Source of the DNA: Cohnella cholangitidis
GTDB lineage: Bacteria; Bacillota; Bacilli; Paenibacillales; Paenibacillaceae
Direction: 5' to 3'
DNA length: 64,000 nt
Assembly (NCBI RefSeq): GCF_014107495.1
Contig: NZ_CP041969.1
Coordinates: forward strand, 4,141,501-4,205,500
The notes below the pieces were generated by a model. The model made no database searches, was not told the DNA's origin, and saw only the letters and a program-made list of their open reading frames with translations. Positions within the stretch are counted from its first letter, which is position 1, and each line of letters begins with the position of its first letter. Positions 24,633 to 33,788 of this stretch are shown here, in pieces. The position numbers and the translations under genes were made by a program.

Positions 24633-24803
24633 TTATTTCGGAACCTCCCTAGCGGGAGGTTCTTTATGTTTTCTTTTACGAACTGCCAGCCTGGCCCAAG
24701 TAATGACCGAAAGGAAGATAGCGGCAACGGCAAGCGCGATTACGGCCATCCATGGGGAGTGGATGATAACGGTCGATTCCCAAGGCCAAATAAATATGTT
24801 CAA
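24633..24803 (-). CDS. Small membrane protein, candidate germination D-subunit
   Basis: About 56 residues, starting at TTG 24803 nine bp after GGAGG, with one long hydrophobic stretch (SPWMAVIALAVAAIFLSVITWA) and a strongly basic tail. It follows the GerB-like permease gene by 33 bp on the same strand. Small D-type proteins accompany some Bacillus GerA-type receptors (such as GerK), so this may be one. The sequence itself carries no diagnostic motif. Its last codons lie inside the terminator hairpin at 24641. Confidence 0.55.
   Translation of the reverse strand: MNIFIWPWESTVIIHSPWMAVIALAVAAIFLSVITWARLAVRKRKHKEPPAREVPK
24641..24662. terminator. Intrinsic terminator between convergent operons
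   Basis: GAACCTCCC-tagc-GGGAGGTTC followed by a T-rich tract on the plus strand. It ends the dehydrogenase operon and overlaps the 3' end of the small minus-strand gene. Confidence 0.75.
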
Positions 24804-24836
24804 TGCCGGCCACCTCCGAGCTAAACGCAAGTAATC

Positions 24837-25964
24837 TTATTGCTGTTGCTGCCGTTCCGGAAGGAACGGTTGTCCTTTCTTCCATTTCGTTCTTATCCCT
24901 GCGACGATCAATAAGAGCAAAGGAAGGTAAATGGTCAGAGGGAGCCAGAGATATCTCGGGAAGTTATTAAATGCGACTTCCAAATGCTCCGAAAGGTTGG
25001 AAGCCATGGTTAAACCCATAACCGAGGCAATGGAGGTTACCAAAATAATGATTAACCCGTTGCTCTTTGCCAATGTTAGCTGCTTAACTGCCATAACGGC
25101 CGCCATCAAGTAAAAGGATATTTTCAGAAATGCGGTAACTGTAAAATACATCATTCCGAGCGCGTCCAGGTTCTCCAAGAAATCGGCCACGCTTACTAGC
25201 CTTAATACGGTCAGATTGGGAAAAACGCTTCTCTGAAGCACGCTTTCGCCGAGGGCCATAACATTCATTAAATTCATGATCGATATGAGGACGCCGGTAA
25301 ATAACGTTGCGATAACCATGACCTTGGGCAACTTTTTCCGGTCTTTCGTATTCAAGTTGGTCCAGAACATGGCAAACAGAATGCTTTCCCCGAAGGTTTG
25401 CGAAATGCCGAGTTGCCACTGATCCCAGACTCTCTCCCAGCCTGCCCCCATAATCGGCCGCAAGTAATCGAGATGCAAGATTTTCGCCCCGTTCAACAGC
25501 ATAATTTCAAGGATAAAGAGGATAAGGATGATTGGAAACAGGATGCTGGCGATTCTGCAGAGCACTTCTAACCCGCTGAATAAGATATAGGAGACGACAA
25601 GCATTAAAGGTACGATAACAGCCCAAACAGGCGTGCCGGGCAGCATCATCATATTCACGAAAAATCGAATGTCGCCAATGATTCTTCCCGCAACGTAAAT
25701 AAACAACAATGGATATAACCATGCGAGCGGGACCCCCAGACCAAGTCCGAACTGAGTTGGAAACCATTGTACTAACGTCAAGCCTGGCTGCAATCGCATC
25801 ATTACCGAAACAAGAAAAATGAAGCAGCAACCCGCGACGGTGGACAACAAAGCAGCGATCCAAGCATCGCGTCCGGCTTCGGAAGAAAAACCGAAAATAA
25901 TCGTAGTTCCAATCTGGAAGAGAACGATGCTTGCAAATAATTGATATTTCGATATTCGAATCAT
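24837..25964 (-). CDS. Spore germination receptor B subunit (GerAB-type permease)
   Basis: A 375-residue inner-membrane protein with about ten hydrophobic helices, belonging to the endospore germination permease group of the APC-like superfamily. It opens with ISKYQLFASIVLFQIGTTIIFGFSSEAGRDAWIAAL and has the family pattern around GRIIGDIRFFVNMMMLPGTPVW. In spores the B subunit binds the nutrient germinant within the GerA-GerB-GerC receptor of the inner membrane. It is third in the operon and has a normal length. Expression is expected in the forespore, but no clear sigma-G promoter was found upstream of the operon. Confidence 0.92.
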   Translation of the reverse strand: MIRISKYQLFASIVLFQIGTTIIFGFSSEAGRDAWIAALLSTVAGCCFIFLVSVMMRLQPGLTLVQWFPTQFGLGLGVPLAWLYPLLFIYVAGRIIGDIRFFVNMMMLPGTPVWAVIVPLMLVVSYILFSGLEVLCRIASILFPIILILFILEIMLLNGAKILHLDYLRPIMGAGWERVWDQWQLGISQTFGESILFAMFWTNLNTKDRKKLPKVMVIATLFTGVLISIMNLMNVMALGESVLQRSVFPNLTVLRLVSVADFLENLDALGMMYFTVTAFLKISFYLMAAVMAVKQLTLAKSNGLIIILVTSIASVMGLTMASNLSEHLEVAFNNFPRYLWLPLTIYLPLLLLIVAGIRTKWKKGQPFLPERQQQQ

Positions 25965-26003
25965 CTTATTCGCTCCTTAGGTGAACCAATCGGTCAAATC
26001 CCG

Positions 26004-27188
26004 TTATTTCATACTCATCGTCTCGTTTATCATGCCGTTTCTCCGAATGTCGACTTTGGATTGAACCGAAAATCGGACATTCGGGAAGATTTCATTCCAA
26101 TTCTCCTTATATTGCCGCCTCCAGGTTTTCGGCCGCCGTTGGAATATAGCTTGACCCAGCCCGGTAATATCGGATTTTAATTGTTGCGCCTTATCGCAAG
26201 TCTCGCCGATTCTTTGCTCGAGATCTTTTTCTATTAATCGTTCCAAAAACGAGATGTTTTCGGAGTCTTGCAGCTTTAGCCGGGACGTATTCTCGTAAAC
26301 GTCGAATTCGGCTTTCACATTCACTTGCGCTCTTGGGATGCGGCCGTTTAGGATTGGAATCAATTTCGTGTCCGCATTCACCAGCTCCGCGCTAATTTTT
26401 CCGCCTCCCTTTTCCAACGGAACATCCACCGTGATTACCCCGATCTTCATTGTGCCGCGAAGCCAAAGCAAACCTCTGGTCTCCCGATTATTCAGCCAAC
26501 CGGCTATCCGATTGCGATGAAGAACCGCCGTTCCTTTTAGGACAAGGTCGCTCAATCCTTCCTTAGAATCCGCGCCGGGTCTTGAAGAGGCAATCTCGAT
26601 CTGCGGAGCGAACGGATCCTGTCCTTCCGCGGCGAGCATATTTACGAACTCGTTCAGTTGAATATGAACGCCGATTCCGGACTTGACTTCTTCTTTGATG
26701 ACTTCGGCCGTGAGCTTCTCGAGCTTAGGCTTGAAGCCCAATATATCAGCGGCTTCGCCCTTGGTGAACAGAATGTAGCTTCTCATCTGGCTTTGCCTGT
26801 ACCTTTCGTAAAAATCCAATACTTCGGACACGTTTTTTCCGGCAAGTTTCCCTCCGATGATAATCGCCCTGTTATGCGAGAAAAAAATTTTCCGGGGTAT
26901 CTTCTCTTGAATGCGCCGATACGCATCCATGATTGTTTCCCCTTGCTCAGATACTAACCAACCCGCATCGTTTACCAATTTCCCGCCCCCTCCTCCCCCT
27001 TCCGCGGAAGTTCCGAGCAGTCTTGGGACGGCTAATTGAATGGACACTTTGATATCCCCGTTATCCATCCGGTCCAGCCCCGTAGCGGTTACGATGGCGA
27101 TATCGTTAACCTCGACCCGGCTCCAGCAGCCGGTCAAGAGAAACATCGGAACGATGAACCATAAAAGAGCATTCGGTTTTCCCATCAT
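26004..27188 (-). CDS. Spore germination receptor C subunit (Ger(x)C lipoprotein)
   Basis: A 394-residue lipoprotein with lipobox MFLLTGC, followed by the GerAC N-terminal region (VEVNDIAIVTATGLDRMDNGDIKVSIQLAVP) and the C-terminal Ger(x)C domain. The segment GGGGGGKLVNDAG is a Gly-rich loop. It is anchored to the outer leaflet of the spore inner membrane as part of the germinant receptor. It lies 19 bp after the GerA-like gene. Confidence 0.92.
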   Translation of the reverse strand: MMGKPNALLWFIVPMFLLTGCWSRVEVNDIAIVTATGLDRMDNGDIKVSIQLAVPRLLGTSAEGGGGGGKLVNDAGWLVSEQGETIMDAYRRIQEKIPRKIFFSHNRAIIIGGKLAGKNVSEVLDFYERYRQSQMRSYILFTKGEAADILGFKPKLEKLTAEVIKEEVKSGIGVHIQLNEFVNMLAAEGQDPFAPQIEIASSRPGADSKEGLSDLVLKGTAVLHRNRIAGWLNNRETRGLLWLRGTMKIGVITVDVPLEKGGGKISAELVNADTKLIPILNGRIPRAQVNVKAEFDVYENTSRLKLQDSENISFLERLIEKDLEQRIGETCDKAQQLKSDITGLGQAIFQRRPKTWRRQYKENWNEIFPNVRFSVQSKVDIRRNGMINETMSMK

Positions 27189-27207
27189 CGTCTTCCTTCC
27201 GCGTATG

Positions 27208-28728
27208 TTAATTTCTTGAACTGGGCGGTCCGGGACGTGAGTCGTTCTTGATGCGATTTCGATTGCGCTTGGCCGTCTGGACAGGACGTTTGATCATAGC
27301 CCACCAGGGAGCGCGAATGACAACGTCTTTTAGACCGCTAAAGCTTAGAGGAGCTAAAGGGGATAGGAAAGGAACCCCGAAGGAACGGAGCCGGGCCAGA
27401 TGAATCAGAATGGTCAGCAGTCCTAGCAATAGGCCATACAGCCCCAACGTTCCCGCAGCGAACATCAGAGGAAAACGAAGCATTCGGATGGCAAATCCAA
27501 AGCTATAGGTCGGGAAAATAAACGACGCGATTCCGGTAAAGGAAACCACGATAACCAATGTCGCGGAGACGATTCCGGCTTGGACGGCGGCTTGGCCGAT
27601 GACAAGCGCTCCAACGATGCTTACCGCTTGTCCGATCGGACGGGGAAGACGAACCCCTGCTTCGCGCAGCCCTTCGAAGGCTACCTCCATGAGGAAAGCT
27701 TCAACGATCGCGGGAAAGGGAACCGCTTCGCGGGACGCGGCGATGCTGAGCAGCAATGTCGTCGGCAGCATCTCTTGATGGAACGTCAGCAAGGCAATGT
27801 ATAAGGACGGAAAAACAAGCGCGCTGAACGAAAGCACGAAGCGCAGCCAACGGGTTGCCGTGGCGGGAATATACCGTTGGTAATAGTCTTCGGAAGCGTG
27901 AAGCAAATCGAACATCGTGACCGGTACCATCAGAGCGAAGGGGGTATTGTCCACGATAATCCCGACTTTTCCTTCCAACAAGCATGCGGCGAATCGATCG
28001 GGCCGCTCTGTGCTCAGCACTTGCGGGAATATGGAAAAGGAATGATCTTCGATCAGTTCCTCGATATATCCGCTCTCCAGGATGGCATCGATGTCAATGC
28101 GGCCGATTCGCTCGCGAACCTCGTCGACGATACTCTTCTCCGCTATATGATCTAGATAGACCACCGCGACATCGGTACGGGATAACCGTCCGATTTTCGT
28201 GGCTTCTATCTTCAAGTAGGGAGTTTTAAGTCTTCTTCGAACCAAACAGGTATTCGTTCTTATATTTTCCGTAAAACCTTCCCTGGGTCCGCGGATGACA
28301 GGTTCCGAAGCCGGTTCTTCTACGGATCTCGATTCCCATTTGCGAGTACCTATTATCAAAGCCTGCAAGGTATGATCCAACAGCAATACCGTGTCGCCGG
28401 AAAGGATATTTTCCGTCAGGACGTCCATCCGGTCTCCCTTCGTTGTTTGGCCCGAGCAAATCATCCGCGATTCCAAATAAGCAAGCCGGTCCGCAATCGG
28501 GACTTCATTTAAGGACGGGCCGACCGTTCCGCTTAGCAAAGGCTTGATAATATCGGAATCGATGATTTCCGAATTGACCATGCCATCAACGTAAATCAGA
28601 GCGCAATCGCACCGACCTCCGATAGGAAACTCTTTAAATACGATATCCGAAGAGCGATCGAATAGGGTTTTGAATCGTCCAAGATCAACTTGCAGATTAC
28701 CGCTTAGAGGCTGTCCGGCAGCCGGCAT
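27208..28728 (-). CDS. Spore germination receptor A subunit (GerAA-type)
   Basis: A 506-residue protein with a large N-terminal hydrophilic domain (to about 290, including DRSSDIVFKEFPIGG and CALIYVDGMV) and then about five C-terminal membrane helices. GKVGIIVDNTPFALMVPVTMFDLLHASEDYYQRY and LLSIAASREAVPFPAIVEAFLMEVAFEGLREAG are hallmark segments. ATG follows AAGGG with a 6-bp gap. It is the first gene of the gerA-gerC-gerB-(small D) operon and forms the core of the germinant receptor. Confidence 0.93.
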   Translation of the reverse strand: MPAAGQPLSGNLQVDLGRFKTLFDRSSDIVFKEFPIGGRCDCALIYVDGMVNSEIIDSDIIKPLLSGTVGPSLNEVPIADRLAYLESRMICSGQTTKGDRMDVLTENILSGDTVLLLDHTLQALIIGTRKWESRSVEEPASEPVIRGPREGFTENIRTNTCLVRRRLKTPYLKIEATKIGRLSRTDVAVVYLDHIAEKSIVDEVRERIGRIDIDAILESGYIEELIEDHSFSIFPQVLSTERPDRFAACLLEGKVGIIVDNTPFALMVPVTMFDLLHASEDYYQRYIPATATRWLRFVLSFSALVFPSLYIALLTFHQEMLPTTLLLSIAASREAVPFPAIVEAFLMEVAFEGLREAGVRLPRPIGQAVSIVGALVIGQAAVQAGIVSATLVIVVSFTGIASFIFPTYSFGFAIRMLRFPLMFAAGTLGLYGLLLGLLTILIHLARLRSFGVPFLSPLAPLSFSGLKDVVIRAPWWAMIKRPVQTAKRNRNRIKNDSRPGPPSSRN

Positions 28729-28880
28729 TTAAATCCCTTCTTCACGACCATTTATTTCCTGTAGCGATTGTATTATATCCCGAACCAACATGATGTATCC
28801 GACGAATGGCCGGGCATATGCGCGCGATCAGATGAATGCGGGAACCCTTGCATAATTTCATGTGAATTCATAGATCCGTT

Positions 28881-28889
28881 TGATATAAT
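28881..28889 (+). promoter_or_regulatory. Extended -10 promoter for the EamA gene
   Basis: TGATATAAT gives TGn plus a perfect TATAAT, 50-75 bp before the possible starts. No good -35 is visible, as is usual for extended -10 promoters. Confidence 0.5.
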
Positions 28890-28941
28890 CCGAGTAAAAC
28901 GACAGCGTGAGAAATCTTTGATATGATTTTTCGTCATCGGA

Positions 28942-29874
28942 ATGGAGCATGGCAAAAGCAATATGGATAACAAATGGGTTTATTATGCGGGATTAATTAT
29001 GGTGGCTGCCGTATGGGGAGCGAATTTCGGGGTATCGCGTTCCGCGATGGAAACGTTCGATCCGATTTTGTTCTCGTTCCTTCGGTTCGGACTTGCCGTT
29101 CCGTTCTTCTTCCTCATTTTGAAGATTAGAGAGGGCAGCGTAGGTTTGCCATGGAGAGTCGTGCTGCAGCTGGCTTTAATCGGCCTAGTCGGGGTAACCG
29201 GTCTCGAGATCGCGGTTATGTACTCTATTAAATATACGACGCTAGCCAATGCGTCCTTGTTGAACGTGGCGCCTTGGCCGATATTTGCGGCGTTATTCGC
29301 GCCGATGTTCGTGAAGGAGAAATTTACGAAACGCCTTGGGATCGGAGGAGCGGCGGCGATCGTTGGCGTCACCTGTATTATTCTAGGCGGAGAAGAAGGG
29401 TTTAATCTCTCGTCCGATCATATGCTGGGCAATTTGCTGGCGTTCGGGATCAGCATCGTGGGAGCTTTGTTTAATCTCTCGTGCATGCCGTTGATGAAGC
29501 GATATTCTTCTCTGAGAGTCAGCGCGTGGTTCATTATGTTCGGAAGCTTGTTCATGCTGCCGTTTACGGCGGGAAGCTGGGGCAAAGTCGATTGGGCCGG
29601 CTTGGAGGCGGGGCACTATACGGCGATCGTCTATAACGTGCTTATTTGCACCGTTGCGGCTTTCATCGTCTGGAACGCGAGCATGTTCAAGATCGGAGCC
29701 GCCCGGGCGAACTTCTTCCGTTACGTCGTACCTGCCGCGGCGGTCATCGCGGGGCTAGTCTTTTTCGACGAGGGCATTACGGTCTGGCAGATGATCGGGG
29801 CCGTCTTCATGGCGGCGGGTCTGGTGTGGATTAGCACGGAGAAAAAGCCATCCGTAGCGATAAACCCGAGCTAG
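28942..29874 (+). CDS. EamA family (DMT superfamily) transporter
   Basis: A ~300-residue inner-membrane protein with ten predicted helices in two EamA repeats (residues ~15-145 and ~160-300). VAAVWGANFGVSRSAME and FDPILFSFLRFGLAVPFFF are typical of the drug/metabolite transporter superfamily. It probably exports an amino acid or metabolite. The ribosome site is weak for either ATG 28942 or ATG 28963, so the start is uncertain. It is monocistronic and followed by palindromic repeats and an IS element. Confidence 0.9.
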   Translation: MEHGKSNMDNKWVYYAGLIMVAAVWGANFGVSRSAMETFDPILFSFLRFGLAVPFFFLILKIREGSVGLPWRVVLQLALIGLVGVTGLEIAVMYSIKYTTLANASLLNVAPWPIFAALFAPMFVKEKFTKRLGIGGAAAIVGVTCIILGGEEGFNLSSDHMLGNLLAFGISIVGALFNLSCMPLMKRYSSLRVSAWFIMFGSLFMLPFTAGSWGKVDWAGLEAGHYTAIVYNVLICTVAAFIVWNASMFKIGAARANFFRYVVPAAAVIAGLVFFDEGITVWQMIGAVFMAAGLVWISTEKKPSVAINPS

Positions 29875-29929
29875 GGCTTCTGGGCTATCCCATTGGCTCA
29901 GGACATTGCGGGTAGCGGTACATGTGTAA

Positions 29930-30003
29930 AAAATAAGCCTGCCGGGCGGGCTTAAATCCCCGAAAACGGCGCCATAACGGAAAATAAGCCTGCTCAGCAG
30001 GCT
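29930..30003. repeat. 51-bp-period palindromic repeat (array 3, two copies, interrupted by IS)
   Basis: AAAATAAGCCTGC recurs at 29930 and 29981, exactly 51 bp apart. The first palindrome is imperfect. The second is AATAAGCCTGCT-c-AGCAGGC and its right half continues as TTATTTTTT only after the IS element, at 31571-31580. Period and AATA...TATT outer stem match the arrays at 8099 and 55214, though the inner stem sequence differs. Confidence 0.75.
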
Positions 30004-31557
30004 CAGGCTGTCGAGAAAGTCTCGACAGCTTTTATTATGTCTAAATAGTTTAATACGACACCGCGTTAATTTGGTATAATAGATTTAACTATACCGAACG
30101 GATGGTGTTTCCATGCTTCGTTCTAATCGCGATAAACAACAGAACTATGAATTTGTTTCCATCGAAGATCTTGTTCCCGCCGATCACATGCTTCGAAAGA
30201 TCGATAAATATATCGACTTCTCTTTCATCGATGATAAGGTACGCCCACTTTATTGCGAAGACAATGGTCGTCCCGCTGTTGATCCGGTCGTACTCTTTAA
30301 GATGATTTTTCTGGGCTACTTCTATGGCATTCGGTCCGAACGGCAGTTGGAGCGAGAAATCCAGACTAATCTTGCTTATCGCTGGTTCCTCGGCCTCGGA
30401 TTGACTGACCGCGTGCCGGATCATACGACGATTAGCTGGAATAGAAGAACACGGTTTAAGGATACAACTGTATTTCAAGATATCTTTGATGAAATCGTCT
30501 TACAAGCGATCTCACACCGGATGGTCGGCGGAAGAGTCCTTATTTCCGACTCGACTCACATCAAGTCCAGCGCCAATAAACATAAGTACACCAAAGAACA
30601 AGTACAGCAAAATACGAAGGCGTATGTGGACGAGCTGAACGCCGCTGTTGAAGCTGATCGGAAGGCGCATGGAAAAAAGCCCTGAAACCTAGAGAGGAGG
30701 TGAACGAAGACAAGGAAGTGAAGGTTAGTACCACCGATCCCGATAGCGGGTATATGGTTCGCGACGGCAAGCCGGAAGGCTTCTTTTATCTGGACCACCG
30801 CACGGTTGATATGAAGTACAATCTCATTACCGATGTCTTTGTCACGCCAGGTAACGTACATGATTCGATGCCCTATCTCGAACGATTGGACCGTCAACGC
30901 GAAAGATTCGGTTTTCAGGTAGAAGCAGTAGCATTGGATTCAGGTTACCTCACAGCACCGATCTGTAAGGGGTTGGACACGCGGAAAATCTTTGGCGTTA
31001 TTGCTCACCGCAGATTCCATCCTACACAAGGCCTGTACCACAAACATGAATTTAAGTATGATGCCGAGCGAGATCTTTATATTTGTCCGCAAAAGCAGGA
31101 GTTACCGTACAAAACGACAGACCGACATGGTTACCGACACTATGCTTCTGATCCGCAGCAATGCGCGTCATGTCCGATGTTAAACAAGTGTACCCGGTCA
31201 CAGAACCGCCGAAAAGTCGTGACTCGGCACGTGTGGGAAGAGAGCAAAGAGCGCGTGCGACTTAACCGACTGAGCAAGTCGGGCAAGAAGCTATACCGCA
31301 AACGAAAAGAAACGATTGAGCGAAGCTTTGCGGACGCCAAAGAGCTCCACGGGTTTCGCTATTGCCGTTTGCGAGGACTGCGAAATGTGACCGAGCAAGC
31401 GCTTATGACTGCTGCTGTACAGAATATGAAGAAGATTGCCCTCCATCTGGACAGGAGGGAAATGGGGTAATAATCTCCCCAGATCCCCCTTCTTCCAGGC
31501 ACCTAAATAAAAAAAGAAACCCAATGTCTAAAAAGACGTGGGTTTCTCGACGATCTG
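30004..31557 (+). mobile_element. IS1182-family insertion sequence, complete ends
   Basis: A 1554-bp element bounded by terminal inverted repeats CAGGCTGTCGAGAAA (left, 30004) and CAGATCGTCGAGAAA (right, complement, ending 31557), 12 of 15 matching. It is flanked by 17-bp direct repeats AGCCTGCTCAGCAGGCT at 29987-30003 and 31558-31574, which are themselves palindromic. The element therefore inserted into a hairpin sequence and duplicated it. Its transposase is split over two reading frames. Confidence 0.88.
30113..31470 (+). CDS. IS1182-family transposase, split by -1 frameshift
   Basis: Frame 2 runs from ATG 30113 to TGA at 30683-30685 (190 residues, N-terminal part with LVPADHMLRKIDKYIDF and the DUF772-like domain). 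The rest (ATG-less, reading from about 30679 to 31470, with VKVSTTDPDSGYMVRDGKPEGF, FYLDHRTVDMKYN and the C-terminal IERSFADAKELHGFRYCRLRG) is in the -1 frame. At the junction the in-frame heptamer A-AAA-AAG (30673-30679) could support programmed -1 slippage. Alternatively one C was lost from the following CCC run, since Lys-Lys-Pro-Leu would then be restored. Activity is uncertain. Confidence 0.8.
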
Positions 31558-31637
31558 AGCCTGCTCAGCAGGCTTATTTTTTATGAGTGCTGTGATGTAC
31601 GCCGAACTTTAGGATTAACCGCCTAACCCAAGCAGGA

Positions 31638-33182
31638 TCACGGTTGCCATTGCTTGATCACGGTCATAGGATCAATATATTTTCCGTCGCTAAGAACGGA
31701 AAAGTGAAGATGAGGTCCGGTGGATTCGCCGGTACTTCCCATTAATCCGATTAGATCCCCGGATTCGACCGAAGCGCCTTCCTCTACGGAAAGCTTGTCC
31801 AAATGCCGGTACTCCGTGGTCCAAATCCCATTGTGCTCGATCTTGATCGTATTGCCGTATTTTTTATCGTATTCGGCTTTGACGACTTTTCCGCCAGCGG
31901 CGGCGTAGACGTCGGTGCCTTTTTTGTTCGCGATATCGATGCCGTCGTGCAACGATTTCTTTGAGGTGACCGGATGGATACGTTCGCCGTAAGGCGAAGT
32001 CAGCTTGCCGGCGGTCGGCGCGATGAACGGGATTGTAACGGAGCCCGCCTCTTTCCGGGTATCGACGATAGGAGCAGTCGTCGGTTGTTCGGCGGCCGTG
32101 GATGAGTCGCCTTTCCCGGAAGCGAACGCGGAAGGCAGCGTGAATAACGCGGCCGCGACAAGGATCGCAACTCCTATGAAAGATACGCGTTTTTTGGACG
32201 GTTTATATTGATGGATCATGACAATCCTCCTTTTGATTTGATTTTTGGTACCGAAAAATCCGACGCCTGCCGTAACGGTTGTTCGCGATGCGCCGATCTC
32301 CAGTAATCTGATAATGCTCGCCGCATACGTTTCCCTAAGCTCCGAAGAACTTAGAACACTGGCGTCGCAGGCGGCTTCTTGATCGGCCCTCATGCCGCGC
32401 AGCCCGTACCATACCGCCGGGTTGAACCAGTGGACCGATGCCAGGACATACGCCAGCAAGTTGATCGGGATATCCCTTCGTTTCAGATGAGCGAGCTCAT
32501 GCCGAATAATGCATTCCCATTCGTTCGGACTTAACTGTCCGATGAGATGGCGCGGTATGAGCACGGCCGGGGAAACGATGCCGAATAAAGCCGGAGCCGA
32601 CACTAGGCCGGTGAGCCGAATTCGGACGCGGGAACGTATATCTCCTTCGTGAATAAGCCGCTTGAACAGCTTGTCCAGCTCCCGGGGAACTTCGGTTGCC
32701 GACTCTCGGCGAAGGGTCAGGTATGTTCTCAGATGCGCCCCGGCTAATAGCAGCCAAGCGGTTGCCGTTCCGATCAGCCAGACAATCGCCAAAGCCCCCG
32801 AAAGGGAAGACGGCCATTCCCGGCCAGCATCGGACGTTTCTACAACGGGAGCGACGTTGCCTAGGGCCATATTTCCAGTCGAACCTGCTGCTCTCGTCGG
32901 TATTTCCTCGGCCGCCGGCTGTCCGATTCCTTCGGAATAACCGCCAGGGATTTGAGACCCTATCGCTTCGGGAAGGGAGAACCAGCGCAGCTCGCTCTCC
33001 AACTGACCCGGCAGCCAGGGAAGCAAAAGCTTCGCGAGAAGAAGCATCCATAGGGCATAGTGCCAAGCCGGAGATAGTCTCCTTCGAAAAATCCTCAGCA
33101 ACAAAGCAATCGCGACAATCAACGCGGCAGCTTCCAAGGAGTTGATTAGCGTACGCTCGAACAAACGGATCAAGTACTCCAT
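31638..33182 (-). CDS. M56 (BlaR1-like) metallopeptidase fused to M23 peptidase domain
   Basis: A 514-residue membrane protein. Three N-terminal helices (about 15-34, 41-58, 128-148) lead into the M56 domain with zinc motif HELAH (228-232) and the downstream EAACDASVL. A fourth helix (~330-350) leads to an extracellular M23/LytM domain (~375-514) with HDGID and the HLHFS active-site motif. In BlaR1 the outer domain binds beta-lactams; here a peptidoglycan-endopeptidase-like domain replaces it. Its gene starts 3 bp after the BlaI-like gene, so it probably cleaves that repressor on a cell-wall signal. Confidence 0.9.
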   Translation of the reverse strand: MEYLIRLFERTLINSLEAAALIVAIALLLRIFRRRLSPAWHYALWMLLLAKLLLPWLPGQLESELRWFSLPEAIGSQIPGGYSEGIGQPAAEEIPTRAAGSTGNMALGNVAPVVETSDAGREWPSSLSGALAIVWLIGTATAWLLLAGAHLRTYLTLRRESATEVPRELDKLFKRLIHEGDIRSRVRIRLTGLVSAPALFGIVSPAVLIPRHLIGQLSPNEWECIIRHELAHLKRRDIPINLLAYVLASVHWFNPAVWYGLRGMRADQEAACDASVLSSSELRETYAASIIRLLEIGASRTTVTAGVGFFGTKNQIKRRIVMIHQYKPSKKRVSFIGVAILVAAALFTLPSAFASGKGDSSTAAEQPTTAPIVDTRKEAGSVTIPFIAPTAGKLTSPYGERIHPVTSKKSLHDGIDIANKKGTDVYAAAGGKVVKAEYDKKYGNTIKIEHNGIWTTEYRHLDKLSVEEGASVESGDLIGLMGSTGESTGPHLHFSVLSDGKYIDPMTVIKQWQP

Positions 33183-33185
33183 CGC

Positions 33186-33560
33186 CTATTTCTCCTTTTC
33201 TTGGAGCAGCGCCTTCAACTCCTTGATATCCTCGGAAGACAGCTTTTCGTTTTGTAGAAAATGCACCATCAACGGCTTGAGCGAGCCTCCGTAAATCCGA
33301 TCGAGGAACGACCGGCTGGCCTCTTGGACGCACTCATCCTCGTTAAGCAAAGGGAAATAAGTATATTCGCGTCCATCCTTATTGAATCCGAGCGCTTGCT
33401 TCTGTACGAGCCTGCCGATCAGGGTCTTCACGGTTTTCGGCTTCCACGCCTTGCTCCCGCTTAAACGAGCGATAATATCGGCGGCCGTTAACGGCGAAGC
33501 TTGCCATACGATGCGCATAATATCCCATTCCGCGTCCGAAATGTTAGGCGATTCAGGCAT
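33186..33560 (-). CDS. BlaI/MecI family repressor
   Basis: A 124-residue winged-helix regulator: NISDAEWDIMRIVWQASPLTAADII at the N-terminus, WKPKTVKTLIGRLVQKQAL as recognition helix and wing, then a dimerisation tail. ATG 33560 follows AGGAGGG; the reading to 33641 is unsupported. Two matching BlaI-type boxes lie in its promoter, so it should repress its own operon until inactivated, presumably by the downstream M56 protease. Confidence 0.93.
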   Translation of the reverse strand: MPESPNISDAEWDIMRIVWQASPLTAADIIARLSGSKAWKPKTVKTLIGRLVQKQALGFNKDGREYTYFPLLNEDECVQEASRSFLDRIYGGSLKPLMVHFLQNEKLSSEDIKELKALLQEKEK

Positions 33561-33616
33561 TGCTAACCCTCCTAAAGCGATTGTGTTTGAATATTCACCG
33601 GTGATTCGCAATTGAA

Positions 33617-33670
33617 GATTACAGTTGTAGTCTACGAACAAAGATTACAATTGTAATCCGTAATTGTCAA
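33617..33670 (-). promoter_or_regulatory. Promoter with two BlaI-type operators
   Basis: Minus-strand TTGACA (33665-33670), 17 bp and TAATCT (33642-33647). Operator 1, GATTACAATTGTAATC (33643-33658), is a perfect palindrome covering the spacer and -10. Operator 2, GATTACAGTTGTAGTC (33617-33632), lies at the start point. Both match the TACA-NN-TGTA core of BlaI/MecI sites. Confidence 0.88.
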
Positions 33671-33788
33671 GCAAGTTTCCGGTAATATCATCCAACATTT
33701 GTTTAAATACTAGTTTACAACTAGGAATAGTGTGTATTATGATGATGGAGATTATTACTAAATGACAATCAGTTTGGAGGAACGGCAA

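Noticed and set aside
28741..28800. Sigma-G promoter for the germination operon
   Set aside because: GCATA and CATC-like pieces occur but the spacing is wrong. A TATAAT-like box is present without a usable -35, so no promoter is called.
30700..31470. Second transposase ORF as an independent gene
   Set aside because: It lacks the N-terminal transposase part and matches the C-terminal part of the same protein in the -1 frame, so it is treated as one split transposase.
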